A stretch of 64,000 bases of DNA from DASWJZ01 sp963739005. GTDB lineage: Bacteria > Pseudomonadota > Alphaproteobacteria > Rhizobiales > Afifellaceae. The stretch's first letter is position 1. Each line of letters starts with the position of its first letter. A program made the translations under genes and the position numbers. The stretch spans positions 186,001-250,000 of the forward strand of contig CAVTYQ010000001.1 of assembly GCA_963739005.1 (NCBI GenBank), in the 5' to 3' direction. Shown here piece by piece: positions 49,931-58,474 of this stretch. The notes below the pieces were generated by a model. The model was given only the letters and a program-made list of their open reading frames with translations, had not been told where the DNA came from and ran no database searches.

Positions 49931-50349
49931 GCGGGCCGCTCGCGCTCGTCTATCCGGCACGGGCGCAGGTTTTTTGGACCCTCGTTCTGATCACGTGGAA
50001 CGGGCGCGCGCGCGTTCGCGCGCTTCGCGGCCGCCGCGTGCGCTTCGCCGAGATCACGCTCAGCTCCGACGCCTATCCCGACGACGTGCGCAAAATCTCG
50101 AACAACATGCACAATCAGTTCGAGACGCCGCTCCTGTTCTTCGTGCTCCTCGGCATCGCGACCTATGTCGGCGCGACCAATCCCATCATGGTGGCCCTCG
50201 CGTGGTTCTATTTCGCCACGCGCGTCGTCCACACGGCGATCCACACGACGACGAACTTCGTCCCTTACCGCTTCTACGCGTTCCTCGCGGGCGTCCTCTC
50301 GCTGATCGCCATGTGGATCGCGATCGTCGCGCATCTTGCGGTGGGCTGA
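49927..50349 (+). CDS. MAPEG family membrane protein
   Basis: A 140-residue inner-membrane protein with four helices, of the MAPEG superfamily (glutathione- and eicosanoid-metabolising membrane proteins). Signatures: ISNNMHNQFETPLLFFVLL and YFATRVVHTAIHTTTNFVPYRFYAFLAG. Bacterial members of this branch have no settled role. It is coupled to guaB by ATGA and to rsmB by TGATG, so three genes are translated in tandem. Confidence 0.9.
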   Translation: MSGPLALVYPARAQVFWTLVLITWNGRARVRALRGRRVRFAEITLSSDAYPDDVRKISNNMHNQFETPLLFFVLLGIATYVGATNPIMVALAWFYFATRVVHTAIHTTTNFVPYRFYAFLAGVLSLIAMWIAIVAHLAVG

Positions 50350-51626
50350 TGAAGCTCGCCGGCCGGCTTGCCGCGGCGATCGAGGTTCTCGCCGATCTTG
50401 AATCGCGTCATCGGCCGGCGGCGGACGCGCTCAAGGATTGGGGACTGTCGCACCGCTTCGCGGGCTCGGGCGACCGCGCGGCGATCGGCAATCTCGTCTA
50501 CGACGCGCTCCGCAAGCGATCGTCGCTCGCCTGGCGCATGGGCGGCGATACGCCCTGGCATCTCGCGCTCGGCGTCGCGATCTTCGAATGGGGCGAGACG
50601 CCCGCCGCGCTAAACGCCGCGTTTGCCGGTGACAGCCATGGGCCGCCGCAAATTCCCGAGACGTTTGCCGCCGCGGACCTCGCCGCCGCGCCGGACCACG
50701 TGCGCGCCGACCTTCCCGAGTGGCTGGCGCCGCATTTCGCCGCGGCGCTCGGGACGGACTGGGTCGCAGAGGGCGAGGCGCTCGCCGGGCGGCCGCCGCT
50801 CGATCTCAGAGTCAACACGCTCAAGGCCGATCGCGAAAAGGTCGCGCGGCGGCTTGCACATCTCGGGGCCGTACCGACGCGCTATTCGCCGGTCGGTCTT
50901 CGCATTCCGCCAAGCGACGGCGCGCGCCGGCATCCGAACGTGCAGGTCGAGGAGGCTTTTCAGCGCGGCCGCTTCGAGGTGCAGGACGAGGGAAGCCAGC
51001 TTTGCGCTCTCCTCGTCGGCGCCAAACCGGGCGAGCAGGTGCTCGACCTTTGCGCAGGCGCGGGCGGCAAGACGCTCGCGCTTGCCGCAGCGATGGAAAA
51101 CCGTGGGCAGATCCACGCGACCGACTCCGACAAAAGCAGGCTCGCCCCGATCTTCGAACGGCTCAAGCGCGCTGGCGCGCGCAACGTTCAGGTTCGATCG
51201 CCGGCCGCCGGCGGTTTGAGCGACCTCTCAGGGCAGATGGATCGCGTGCTGGTCGACGCGCCCTGCACCGGCACCGGCGTATGGCGGCGCCGGCCCGATG
51301 CGAAGTGGCGGGTGACGCCCGAGGCGCTCGCCAAGCGAATTGCCGAGCAGGATGCCGTGCTTGCCGACGCTGCGCGCTTCGTGAAGCCGGACGGAATTCT
51401 GGTCTACGTCACCTGCTCGCTGCTGCCGCCGGAGAACGGCGAACGCGTCGCCGCCTTCCTCGCGGGGCACCCCGACTTCCGCGCGCTCGCGATCGAGGCG
51501 GTGTGGAGCGCAGCGTTGCCGGGCGTCGCACCGCCGCCGCAAACGCTTGGCGAAGCCTCGCTTCTCCTGACGCCGCGGCGGTCGGGGACCGACGGGTTCT
51601 TCCTCGCCGTGTTCAAGCGCGAGTAA
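50349..51626 (+). CDS. rsmB: 16S rRNA (cytosine-C5)-methyltransferase, RsmB/NOL1-NOP2-Sun family
   Basis: A 425-residue AdoMet enzyme. An N-terminal helical NusB-like region is followed by a Rossmann methyltransferase with LDLCAGAGGKTLALAAAM (AdoMet loop), DAPCTGTGVWRRRPDAKW and VTCSLLPPENGE, which carry the two catalytic cysteines of the RNA m5C family. It modifies C967-like sites of 16S rRNA, though RsmF-type specificity is possible. Start at 50349 through TGATG overlap. Confidence 0.9.
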   Translation: MKLAGRLAAAIEVLADLESRHRPAADALKDWGLSHRFAGSGDRAAIGNLVYDALRKRSSLAWRMGGDTPWHLALGVAIFEWGETPAALNAAFAGDSHGPPQIPETFAAADLAAAPDHVRADLPEWLAPHFAAALGTDWVAEGEALAGRPPLDLRVNTLKADREKVARRLAHLGAVPTRYSPVGLRIPPSDGARRHPNVQVEEAFQRGRFEVQDEGSQLCALLVGAKPGEQVLDLCAGAGGKTLALAAAMENRGQIHATDSDKSRLAPIFERLKRAGARNVQVRSPAAGGLSDLSGQMDRVLVDAPCTGTGVWRRRPDAKWRVTPEALAKRIAEQDAVLADAARFVKPDGILVYVTCSLLPPENGERVAAFLAGHPDFRALAIEAVWSAALPGVAPPPQTLGEASLLLTPRRSGTDGFFLAVFKRE

Positions 51627-51704
51627 CGGCCTTTCGCATTGCAACGCGGCGACACGCGCGCCACATGCACCGGCGAGACGCGAAGACCTCCCAGGGAGAC
51701 CGGA

Positions 51705-52409
51705 ATGGCCTACAAGCAGACAAAGCCCATCGAACTCTACTATTGGCCGACGCCGAACGGCTGGAAGATCAACATCTTCCTGGAAGAGGCGGGCGTTCCC
51801 TACGAAATCAAATACGTGAACATCGGAAAGGGCGAGCAATTCGAGCCGTCGTTTCTCGCGATCGCGCCGAACAACCGCATGCCGGCTATCGTCGATCCGG
51901 AGGGACCGGACGGAAAGCCGATATCGGTCTTCGAATCCGCCGCCATCCTGATCTATCTCGGCCGCAAGTTCGGTGTTTTCTACGGTAGGGACGAGCGGAG
52001 CCGCGTCGCCGCTGAGGAATGGTTGGCTTGGCAAGTCTCAAATGTCGGCCCAGTCTTTGGTCACAACAATCACTTCCGCAACTACGCGCCGGAGAAGGTG
52101 CCCTATGCCATCAAGCGCTTCGGCGATGAGGCGCATCGGCTTTACGGCGTCATGGAAAAGCGCCTCGTCGGCCGCGACTACGTGGCCGGCGACTATTCGA
52201 TCGCCGACATGGCGCTGATCGGTTGGATCAAGACCTATGAGCGGCAGGGAGTCGACATCGCCGAGTTCCCGAATGTCGGCGCCTGGATCGACAGGATGCT
52301 GGCGCGCCCGGCGGTTGCGAAGGCGATCGAGATCAGGCGCGATCCGCCTGTCGATCTGTCGAAAGACAAGGAGGCGCAGAAGATCCTCTTCGGGCAGCGG
52401 GCGCGCTGA
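51705..52409 (+). CDS. Glutathione S-transferase family protein (YfcG/Ure2-like)
   Basis: A 234-residue cytosolic GST. The thioredoxin-like N-terminal domain reads IELYYWPTPNGWKINIFLEEAGVPYEIKYVNIGKGEQ, with NNRMPAIVD and VFESAAILIYLGRKFG forming the glutathione site. The helical C-terminal domain has YVAGDYSIADMALIGWIKTYERQGVDI. It resembles Nu-class GSTs with disulfide reductase activity. ATG 51705 follows GGGAGACC. It is read in the same direction as rsmB after 78 bp. Confidence 0.92.
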   Translation: MAYKQTKPIELYYWPTPNGWKINIFLEEAGVPYEIKYVNIGKGEQFEPSFLAIAPNNRMPAIVDPEGPDGKPISVFESAAILIYLGRKFGVFYGRDERSRVAAEEWLAWQVSNVGPVFGHNNHFRNYAPEKVPYAIKRFGDEAHRLYGVMEKRLVGRDYVAGDYSIADMALIGWIKTYERQGVDIAEFPNVGAWIDRMLARPAVAKAIEIRRDPPVDLSKDKEAQKILFGQRAR

Positions 52410-52695
52410 GAAATTCGCGACGCGATCGGCATCGGCGCCCGTCGGCGCCTGATGCCTGATTGCCACTGTGGTGAACGATCGGCAAATTTCGGAGCCATTT
52501 ACACGCCAGCGTCGAAGTTCGAAAGATCAATCTTTCCAGTATCTTGGATCAAATCGTTCTGACCTGTTAAACCCTTCGTCAACCATTTGGTCACGGTTCG
52601 TTAAGCGTCGCTGTTAACGCTGCACAGCGCGGGGCGGCCGAAGATCGTGGTGCGAACGACGGAACCGAACCGTCGACCAATGGGGATCGGGGTCA

Positions 52696-52956
52696 ATGAG
52701 CTTGCAAATTGAGACGAGCGGCGTCAGCGACGTTGCGAACAATTTTTTCGAATTGGGACTGGCGTATTCGACCGGTCGCGAGGGTCAGATCGACCTCGTC
52801 GAGGCGCACAAATGGTTCAACATCGCGGCCGCGCGCGGCGACCGGGTGGCGGCGCAGCATCGCGAAGAGCTTGCCGGCGAGATGAGCCGGCAGGAGATCG
52901 CGGCGGCGCTCAAGGCGGCGCGCGAATGGATCTCGCGGACGCTCGTCTCGGCCTAA
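52696..52956 (+). CDS. Small Sel1-like repeat protein
   Basis: An 86-residue cytosolic helical protein with one Sel1-type repeat (NNFFELGLAYSTGREGQIDLVEAHKWFNIAAARGDRVAAQHREELAGEMS). Proteins of this exact size are widespread and unstudied in Rhizobiales. An upstream AT-rich region of about 120 bp (52500-52620) probably holds its promoter. The gene converges with the alcohol dehydrogenase gene with a 4-bp overlap. Confidence 0.85.
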   Translation: MSLQIETSGVSDVANNFFELGLAYSTGREGQIDLVEAHKWFNIAAARGDRVAAQHREELAGEMSRQEIAAALKAAREWISRTLVSA

Positions 52957-54074
52957 CCCATCGTCTCGGCGAGAAGCGTCCGATAGTCCTCCGCCGTCGG
53001 CTGGCGGGGGTTGGTCGGCGTCGAGTGATCGGCGAGCGCGCGTTCCACCAGCCACGGAAACATTGTTTCCGCGACGCCGAGCGCGGCAAGGCCGGCCGGG
53101 ATGCCGAGGTCGATGTTGAGCCTGTCGAGTTCGGTGGCGAGATCCGCATCGTCCGCGAGCCCCATCGCCGCCTTCAGCCGCTCAAGCTTGTCGCCGACAT
53201 GCGGGGCGTTGAAGCGCAGCACGCCCGGCATCAGCATGGCATTCAGCGTGCCGTGATGAAGCTTGAGGTCGGGAAGCCCGCCAAGCGCATGGCTTAGCGC
53301 GTGCACCGCGCCCAATCCCTTCTGAAACGACAGCCCACCCTCAAGCGCTGCCATCATCATCTCGTTCCGCGCATCGAGGTTGTCGCCCTTCGAATAGGCT
53401 CGCCGGATGTTGCCCCAGACGCGACGTGCGCCGTCGAGCGCGATCGCCTCGGCGGGAGGATTGAAGCGCGGCGACAGAAACGTCTCGATGCAATGCGACA
53501 GCGCGTCGAGACCGGTCGCGGCGGTCAGGCGAGGGGGGAGGCCGAGCGTCAGTTCGGGATCGCAGATCGCGCGCTTCGGGATCAAATGCGGGCTGATGAA
53601 GCCGAGCTTGCGGCCGTCGTCGAGCGTGAGGAGCGCAGCGCGGCCGACTTCCGCGCCGGTGCCGGCGGTGGTCGGCAGGGCGACGACCGGCGCTACCGCA
53701 GCGCCGATCCGCGCTAGTCCGCCGTAAATAGCGGCGTAGTTCTCCAGCGGGCCCGGGTGCGTCGCAAGAAGCGCCACGCCCTTCGCGAGATCGATCGGCG
53801 AGCCGCCACCGACCGCGACGACCCCGTCGCAACCGCGCTCCCGATAGGTCTCGAGTGCGGCCTTCACCGCCGACTCGGTTGGATTCGCGGGGACATCGAG
53901 GAAGCGCGGCGCCTCGACGCCGCGAGTCGCCTCGTCGAGCATGCCTTCGGCGGCGACGCCACGGTCGCTGACGATGAGCGGCTGGCGGATGCCGAGCTCG
54001 TTCAGCGCGCGTGGCAGGGTCTTCCGCGACGCGGGGCCGAATTCGATCGTCGTCAGGTAGAGGATTGTGCTCAT
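52953..54074 (-). CDS. Iron-containing alcohol dehydrogenase
   Basis: A 373-residue group III dehydrogenase. The NAD-binding part carries GVVAVGGGSPIDLAKGVALLATHPG and PTTAGTGAEVGRAA; the metal site is built from Asp/His in GLDALSHCIETFLSPRFNP, ALSHALGG and HHGTLNAMLMPGVLRFN. It oxidises or reduces alcohols or aldehydes; relatives act on maleylacetate, lactaldehyde or butanol, and the substrate here cannot be told. Single gene, ATG at 54074. Confidence 0.92.
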   Translation of the reverse strand: MSTILYLTTIEFGPASRKTLPRALNELGIRQPLIVSDRGVAAEGMLDEATRGVEAPRFLDVPANPTESAVKAALETYRERGCDGVVAVGGGSPIDLAKGVALLATHPGPLENYAAIYGGLARIGAAVAPVVALPTTAGTGAEVGRAALLTLDDGRKLGFISPHLIPKRAICDPELTLGLPPRLTAATGLDALSHCIETFLSPRFNPPAEAIALDGARRVWGNIRRAYSKGDNLDARNEMMMAALEGGLSFQKGLGAVHALSHALGGLPDLKLHHGTLNAMLMPGVLRFNAPHVGDKLERLKAAMGLADDADLATELDRLNIDLGIPAGLAALGVAETMFPWLVERALADHSTPTNPRQPTAEDYRTLLAETMG

Positions 54075-54173
54075 GGCGAGGAACGCCGCCGCTCGGTTAC
54101 TCTCGAAACGCGGGAAGCTTATCCTTGAGCAGGCCGGGATGCGATCCCGCTCGATCGAATGGACAAGTGCCGA

Positions 54174-54266
54174 TGGCGGAGAGGATGGGATTCGAACCCA
54201 CGAGACGCTTTTAAGGCGTCTACTCCCTTAGCAGGGGAGCGCCTTCGACCACTCGGCCACCTCTCC
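54174..54266 (-). tRNA. tRNA-Ser (anticodon GCT)
   Basis: On the minus strand the acceptor GGAGAGG pairs with CCTCTCC. The anticodon stem-loop is CTCCC-CTGCTAA-GGGAG with anticodon GCT. A long variable arm (TAGACGCCTT...AAGCGTCT), typical of serine tRNA, and T-loop GGTTCGAATCC follow. Discriminator G and CCA encoded (54174-54176). Confidence 0.95.
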
Positions 54267-54336
54267 GCCGCCGGAGATGCTGGGTTTGGGGATGTCAGTC
54301 AATCCCCGCGCGGTGGAAAGTGCGGTTGCTCGGCCC

Positions 54337-55512
54337 TCAGGCGGGACGGTCGCGCCAAAGAGAAACACAAGGGATCTTCGAGCGGTCGCAGCGCGTCGCG
54401 TACTTCCGCGCGACGTCGGTCACTTCCTGCATCAATCCGTTTTGCAGCGTGATCGGCTCGAGTCCCATGCGCAGGAATTGGTCGTTGGTGACGTGGAGGT
54501 CGTTCTCCTTCGCCTCGTTGCGCGGATTGGGCAGGTACTGGATCGGGGTTCCCGTCATGCCGGAGACGAGCTCGGCCAGGTCGCGCACCCGATGCGTCTC
54601 GGTCATCTGATTGAGGATATTCACTCTTTCGCCGCTCTGCGGCGGGTTCTCGATGGCCAGCTCGATACACCGGCAGGTGTCGTGGATGTGGATGAAGGCG
54701 CGGGTTTGCCCTCCCGTCCCGTGGACAGTGAGCGGGTAGCCGATCGCCGCCTGCATCAGAAAGCGATTGAGCACCGTGCCGTAGTCGCCGTCATAGTCGA
54801 AGCGGTTGATCAGGCGCTCGTCCATCTGTGTTTCCGGGGTCTGCGTCCCCCAGACGATTCCCTGATGCAGGTCGGTGATCTTCACGCCGTCGTTCTTGTT
54901 GTAGAAATGAAAGAACAGCTGATCCTGCGTCTTCGTCATGTGATAGATCGACCCAGGATTGAACGGATAAAGTATTTCGTGCTCGATCTGACCGCCTTCA
55001 TCAGTATTCAGGAACACCTTTAGGTAGCCCTCGGGTATTTTCATCCCGGCCGTACCGTAGCCGTAGACGCCCATGGTCCCGAGGTGCACCAAGTGCACGT
55101 CAAGCTTCGATTCGACGATGGCGCAGAGGACGTCGTTGGTGGCGTTCAGGTTGTTGTTGACGGTGTAGCGCTTGTGCCACGAGGACTTCATCGAATAGGG
55201 CGCGGCGCGCTGCTCGGCGAAGTGGATGACGACCTCGGGCTTCTCGTCGCGAATCTTGGTCAGCAGGCGGTGATAGTTCTCGCCGACCGTGAAGCTCTCG
55301 AAGCCGATGCTGCGGCCACTCACCGCCTTCCAGGCCCGCAAACGCTCGGAAAGCGGGCGAATCGGCGTCAGTGATTCGACTTCGAGCTCCACGTCGATCT
55401 TCCGCCGGGAGAGGTTATCCACAATGGTGACGTCGTGACCCCGGCGAGAGAGGTAAAGGCTCGTCGGCCAGCCGCAAAAGCCGTCGCCGCCAAGAACCAG
55501 GATACGCGCCAT
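54337..55512 (-). CDS. sqdB: UDP-sulfoquinovose synthase
   Basis: A 391-residue SDR enzyme that joins sulfite to UDP-glucose-derived intermediate to form UDP-sulfoquinovose, the head group donor of the sulfolipid SQDG. It has LVLGGDGFCGWPTSLYLSRRGHDV (NAD site), HFAEQRAAPYSMKSSWHKRYTVNNNLNATNDVL, LGTMGVYGYG, FNPGSIYHMTKTQDQLFFHF (catalytic Tyr/Lys) and RAFIHIHDTCRCIELAI. Length matches SQD1/SqdB. Partner genes for transfer to lipid (sqdC, sqdD, sqdX) are not in the window. Confidence 0.95.
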   Translation of the reverse strand: MARILVLGGDGFCGWPTSLYLSRRGHDVTIVDNLSRRKIDVELEVESLTPIRPLSERLRAWKAVSGRSIGFESFTVGENYHRLLTKIRDEKPEVVIHFAEQRAAPYSMKSSWHKRYTVNNNLNATNDVLCAIVESKLDVHLVHLGTMGVYGYGTAGMKIPEGYLKVFLNTDEGGQIEHEILYPFNPGSIYHMTKTQDQLFFHFYNKNDGVKITDLHQGIVWGTQTPETQMDERLINRFDYDGDYGTVLNRFLMQAAIGYPLTVHGTGGQTRAFIHIHDTCRCIELAIENPPQSGERVNILNQMTETHRVRDLAELVSGMTGTPIQYLPNPRNEAKENDLHVTNDQFLRMGLEPITLQNGLMQEVTDVARKYATRCDRSKIPCVSLWRDRPA

Positions 55513-56020
55513 CCGTCCTCCTCACCCGTGCGCAAACACGCGGGATTTGCCCGTCTTGCGCACTCCGCACCGCCAGCGCCAGCGGTAAATGCCCGCTCGG
55601 CGCGGAGCGCGCAACAGGCCGGCCGGGCGGCGCAAGCAAGTCGCAAAATGTGCGGGGCGCGACGCGGGGTTGTGCCAATTCGATCCGCGAGCCTCGGGAC
55701 TGCCGCCGGTTGGCCAGACGGGTCCTGTGGAGAGACGTCGCGAGGCTGATTTTGGCTGTTAGTAGTCGCTTCAGAATTGGCCGAATATGCCCCGGAAACC
55801 GGGGTTTTCGTGGCAATTCTGCAACATGGAGTGGGGAAAGGTTGTCGGGGCGAAGCATCGCTGTTGCCTCGGCCATGCGGATGGATAGTGTCGTGTCAGG
55901 CAGCCGATCGGCGGCCGCTGTCTTTGGGCAGCACAAGGGGCGGGGGGCCCCGAATCGGGTGGCATCAGCCAGATCGAAAACGGATACCCCGGCTCAAGCA
56001 ACTTGGACTGGAGGTCTAAT
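55513..56020. other. Long intergenic region upstream of the porin, 508 bp
   Basis: The gap separates sqdB and the porin, which point away from each other. Several frames cross it but have arginine-rich, shadow-like composition without start signals. The only visible structures are the strong hairpin near 55790 (listed) and a GGAGG ribosome site for the porin. It is long for such a compact stretch, so it may hold a small RNA or a long porin leader. Confidence 0.5.
55774..55819 (+). ncRNA. Nested hairpin element, possible small RNA end or leader structure
   Basis: CCCCGG (55790-55795), AAA, CCGGGG (55799-55804), then TTTT has the form of an intrinsic terminator. It is enclosed by GAATTG (55774-55779) and CAATTC (55814-55819), which can pair to a larger stem. 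With no gene ending nearby on the plus strand it may end a small RNA or act in the porin leader. The identity is not known. Confidence 0.35.
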
Positions 56021-57280
56021 ATGAAACTCAAGAGCCTTCTCTTCGGCTCCGCGGCGATCATCGCCGCCGGCACCGGGGCGCAGGCCGCCGACCTTCCGAC
56101 CGTCGAGCCGGTCGAATATGTGCGGATCTGCGATGCCTTCGGGACGGGCTTCTACTACATTCCCGGGACGGAAACCTGCCTGAAGTTCGGCGGCCGTGTC
56201 CGCGTCGAATCGCATTGGGTCGACGCAGACCCCGATCCGGGTCAGGACTTCAACCACTATACGACCCGTGCCCGTGCCGCCATCAAGATGGACGGTAGGA
56301 CGCAGACCGACATCGGCCTGATCCGCGCCTATATCGAGTATCAGTTCACGGTAGGCCCGGCCTCTTCGGCGGACACCTATGGGGGAACCGGCACGAACCT
56401 GAACCACGCCTATATCCAAGTCATCAATGACTGGGGGACGTTTACGGCGGGTCACACGACGTCGTTCTTTGACATCTTCGGTTCGAACACGTTCGGCACG
56501 CGCGTTGCGGTCGACGATCCGACGGGTGAATCGACGCTCTCCGCCTGGACCTTCGCGGTCGGAAACGGCTTCTCGGTGACGTTGTCGGCCGAGGATCCGG
56601 CGACCAAGCCGCGCAAGAAGTTCGTCGGCGGGCAGCGGGTAATGGCCTTCGGGTCGATCACTGACGATGGCCTCTATGGCGGCCAGGACTTCCCGGACGG
56701 CGTGGTTAACTTCCGTGTCGACCAGGGCTGGGGCAGCATCCAGGTGATGGGTGCGGTGCACGAGGTCGTCTCGGCGACGCCGGGTATCGGTGACGAAATC
56801 GGATGGGCGGCGGGTGCCGGCTTCCGGTTCGGCGTTCCCGGGACCGGCCTCACGCTTGAAGCGCAGGGCGCCTACAGCGAGGGCGCGATCGGTTACGTCA
56901 CCGGTTGCCCGGGTATTTGCACGGACGCCGATCTCGACGGCTTTACGGACGGGCTTTCGAAGGCCTGGAACGTGCACGCCGGCTTGACCGCGTCGATCAC
57001 GCCGAATCTGACCGGCCACGTGGACGGCAGCTTCACCCACTACAACGAAGTCGACAACGCGCCTGGCGGTCCGACCAACACGGGCGACGACTTCGACGCG
57101 TGGGCGGTGGTCGGCAACTTGGTGTGGGAACCGGCGCCTGGCCTGACGATGGGTCCGGAAGTTGGCTTTACGCACACCGACATCAACCTGCAGACTGGGC
57201 ACGTGGGTCTCGCTACGGCTCAGGTGGATACGGACGTCTGGGGTGTGATGTGGCGCATCCAGCGCGACTTCGGCTGGTAA
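56021..57280 (+). CDS. Outer-membrane porin, Porin_2 (Omp2) family
   Basis: A 419-residue outer-membrane beta barrel with a signal peptide (MKLKSLLFGSAAIIAAGTGAQAADLPTVEPVEYVRICDAFG is the Rhizobiales Omp2 start, shown here only by its ends: MKLKSLL to RICDAFG). Alternating strands such as CLKFGGRVRVES, RARAAIKMDGRT and RAYIEYQFTVG follow, ending in the terminal aromatic residue of IQRDFGW needed for BAM assembly. It gives passive entry for small solutes and is a typical abundant porin. GGAGG lies seven bases before ATG, and a strong terminator follows. Confidence 0.93.
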   Translation: MKLKSLLFGSAAIIAAGTGAQAADLPTVEPVEYVRICDAFGTGFYYIPGTETCLKFGGRVRVESHWVDADPDPGQDFNHYTTRARAAIKMDGRTQTDIGLIRAYIEYQFTVGPASSADTYGGTGTNLNHAYIQVINDWGTFTAGHTTSFFDIFGSNTFGTRVAVDDPTGESTLSAWTFAVGNGFSVTLSAEDPATKPRKKFVGGQRVMAFGSITDDGLYGGQDFPDGVVNFRVDQGWGSIQVMGAVHEVVSATPGIGDEIGWAAGAGFRFGVPGTGLTLEAQGAYSEGAIGYVTGCPGICTDADLDGFTDGLSKAWNVHAGLTASITPNLTGHVDGSFTHYNEVDNAPGGPTNTGDDFDAWAVVGNLVWEPAPGLTMGPEVGFTHTDINLQTGHVGLATAQVDTDVWGVMWRIQRDFGW

Positions 57281-57304
57281 GCTGAATAGCGCAATCTGAA
57301 TGAG

Positions 57305-57337
57305 GAAGGCCCGGCTCGCGCCGGGCCTTCTGCTTTT
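57305..57337 (+). terminator. Intrinsic terminator of the porin gene
   Basis: GAAGGCCCGGC (57305-57315), loop TCGC, GCCGGGCCTTC (57320-57330), then TGCTTTT: a perfect 11-bp stem with a T-run, 25 bp after the porin stop. The 150 bp from here to 57488 hold no recognisable gene. Confidence 0.85.
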
Positions 57338-57487
57338 GCACCAATCGCTTCGCGGAATCAGAGAAGCGACGGCGTGCGGGCCGCGCCGGCTTTCTCACCT
57401 TCTTGGCTGTCGCAGGATCGTTACCGATCTCGCCCTCAAGCGCAGGCTGACGAGCGCGCCTGCTGAGCGGAAGGCGCGCCGTCGCCG

Positions 57488-58474
57488 CTAGGCGCTGCGT
57501 ACTGCCCGCTTCGGGAACACGGCCGCCTCGGCGTCGCAGCGCGCGGCGAAGGCGCGGATTCGTTCCAGGGTCGCCGCGTCGCGGAGAAGCGGCGCATGCC
57601 CTTGCCGCTCCACGGTCAGCGATTCAAGGCGCGGGTGGCGTTCGACCATCTCGGCGAGCGTCTGTGCGCTCAGGACGTCGGAGAGCGCCCCGCGGATCGC
57701 AAACACGGGAACCCGGGCAAGGCTCATGAACTGCGGCCAGAGCTGCGGTATCTTCGTTGCCCGATCGACGTCCACCATGGCCTTGCGAAGATCGGGATCG
57801 TAGAGCGGGGCGAATCCGTTCTCCGTCTCGCCGTAGTAGGCTGCGGCCAGCGCGCGCCAATCCTCTTCCAAGAGACCCGGATACTGGACTTCGCCCGCCG
57901 CGCGGACTTCCGCGACCGCTGCGTCCCACGTCGCCAAGGTGCGTTTCTTGACGCCAAGATAGCCCTTGATCCGCGCCAGGCCCCGGCTCTCGATGACCGG
58001 TCCGATATCGTTCAGGACGACGCCGGCGATGAGCGCTGGACAGAGCGCGCCCAAGAGCATTGCGAGAATGCCTCCCCGTGACGTCCCGACAAGGATCGCG
58101 CGCTCGATGCCGAAGGCTGCCGTGGCGGCGAGCACATCCTGAGCCTCCGTGATCGGCCTGTAGTTCGACCAAGTCGGGTCGTCGTCGGAAAGGCCGCGCC
58201 CGCGGTAGTCGACCGCGATCACCTGCCGCGGCTCGCCTTGGTGACGAGAGAAGAATTGCCCGAGCGCAATGAAGTCACGCGAATTTCGCGACAGACCAGG
58301 AAGGCAGAGAAGCGGCAGGCGGGTGGAATCGGCGTCATCGAAGAAGCGGACGGCGAGCGCCAGCCCGTCCTGTGAACGGAACCATGCGACGCGTCCTTCG
58401 ACGCTCTCGGGCGCAGGCTCCGGCCCGTTAGAGCCGCCGGCCTGATCCGGCAGCTCAGCCTTGCGGGCCGCCAC
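57488..58474 (-). CDS. Alpha/beta-hydrolase family protein
   Basis: A 328-residue (or slightly shorter) cytosolic hydrolase: RLPLLCLPGLSRNSRDFIALGQFFS, VIAVDYRGRGLSDDDPTWSNYRP, the nucleophile elbow VGTSRGGILAMLLGAL with Ser, an Asp candidate in FAIRGALSDVLSAQTL, and His near QGHAPLLRD. The substrate is unknown. Its first codons overlap the 3' end of slt by 20 bp on the same strand, so it is read together with the transglycosylase; a later start is possible. Confidence 0.88.
   Translation of the reverse strand: MAARKAELPDQAGGSNGPEPAPESVEGRVAWFRSQDGLALAVRFFDDADSTRLPLLCLPGLSRNSRDFIALGQFFSRHQGEPRQVIAVDYRGRGLSDDDPTWSNYRPITEAQDVLAATAAFGIERAILVGTSRGGILAMLLGALCPALIAGVVLNDIGPVIESRGLARIKGYLGVKKRTLATWDAAVAEVRAAGEVQYPGLLEEDWRALAAAYYGETENGFAPLYDPDLRKAMVDVDRATKIPQLWPQFMSLARVPVFAIRGALSDVLSAQTLAEMVERHPRLESLTVERQGHAPLLRDAATLERIRAFAARCDAEAAVFPKRAVRSA

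Noticed and set aside
52567..52617. CtrA-type sites upstream of the Sel1-like gene
   Set aside because: TTAA words occur at 52567, 52601 and 52614, but none are spaced by seven bases as the consensus requires (the closest pair is nine apart).
55415..55936. Minus-strand gene in the gap upstream of the porin
   Set aside because: No start signal, overlaps sqdB, and no protein-like pattern.
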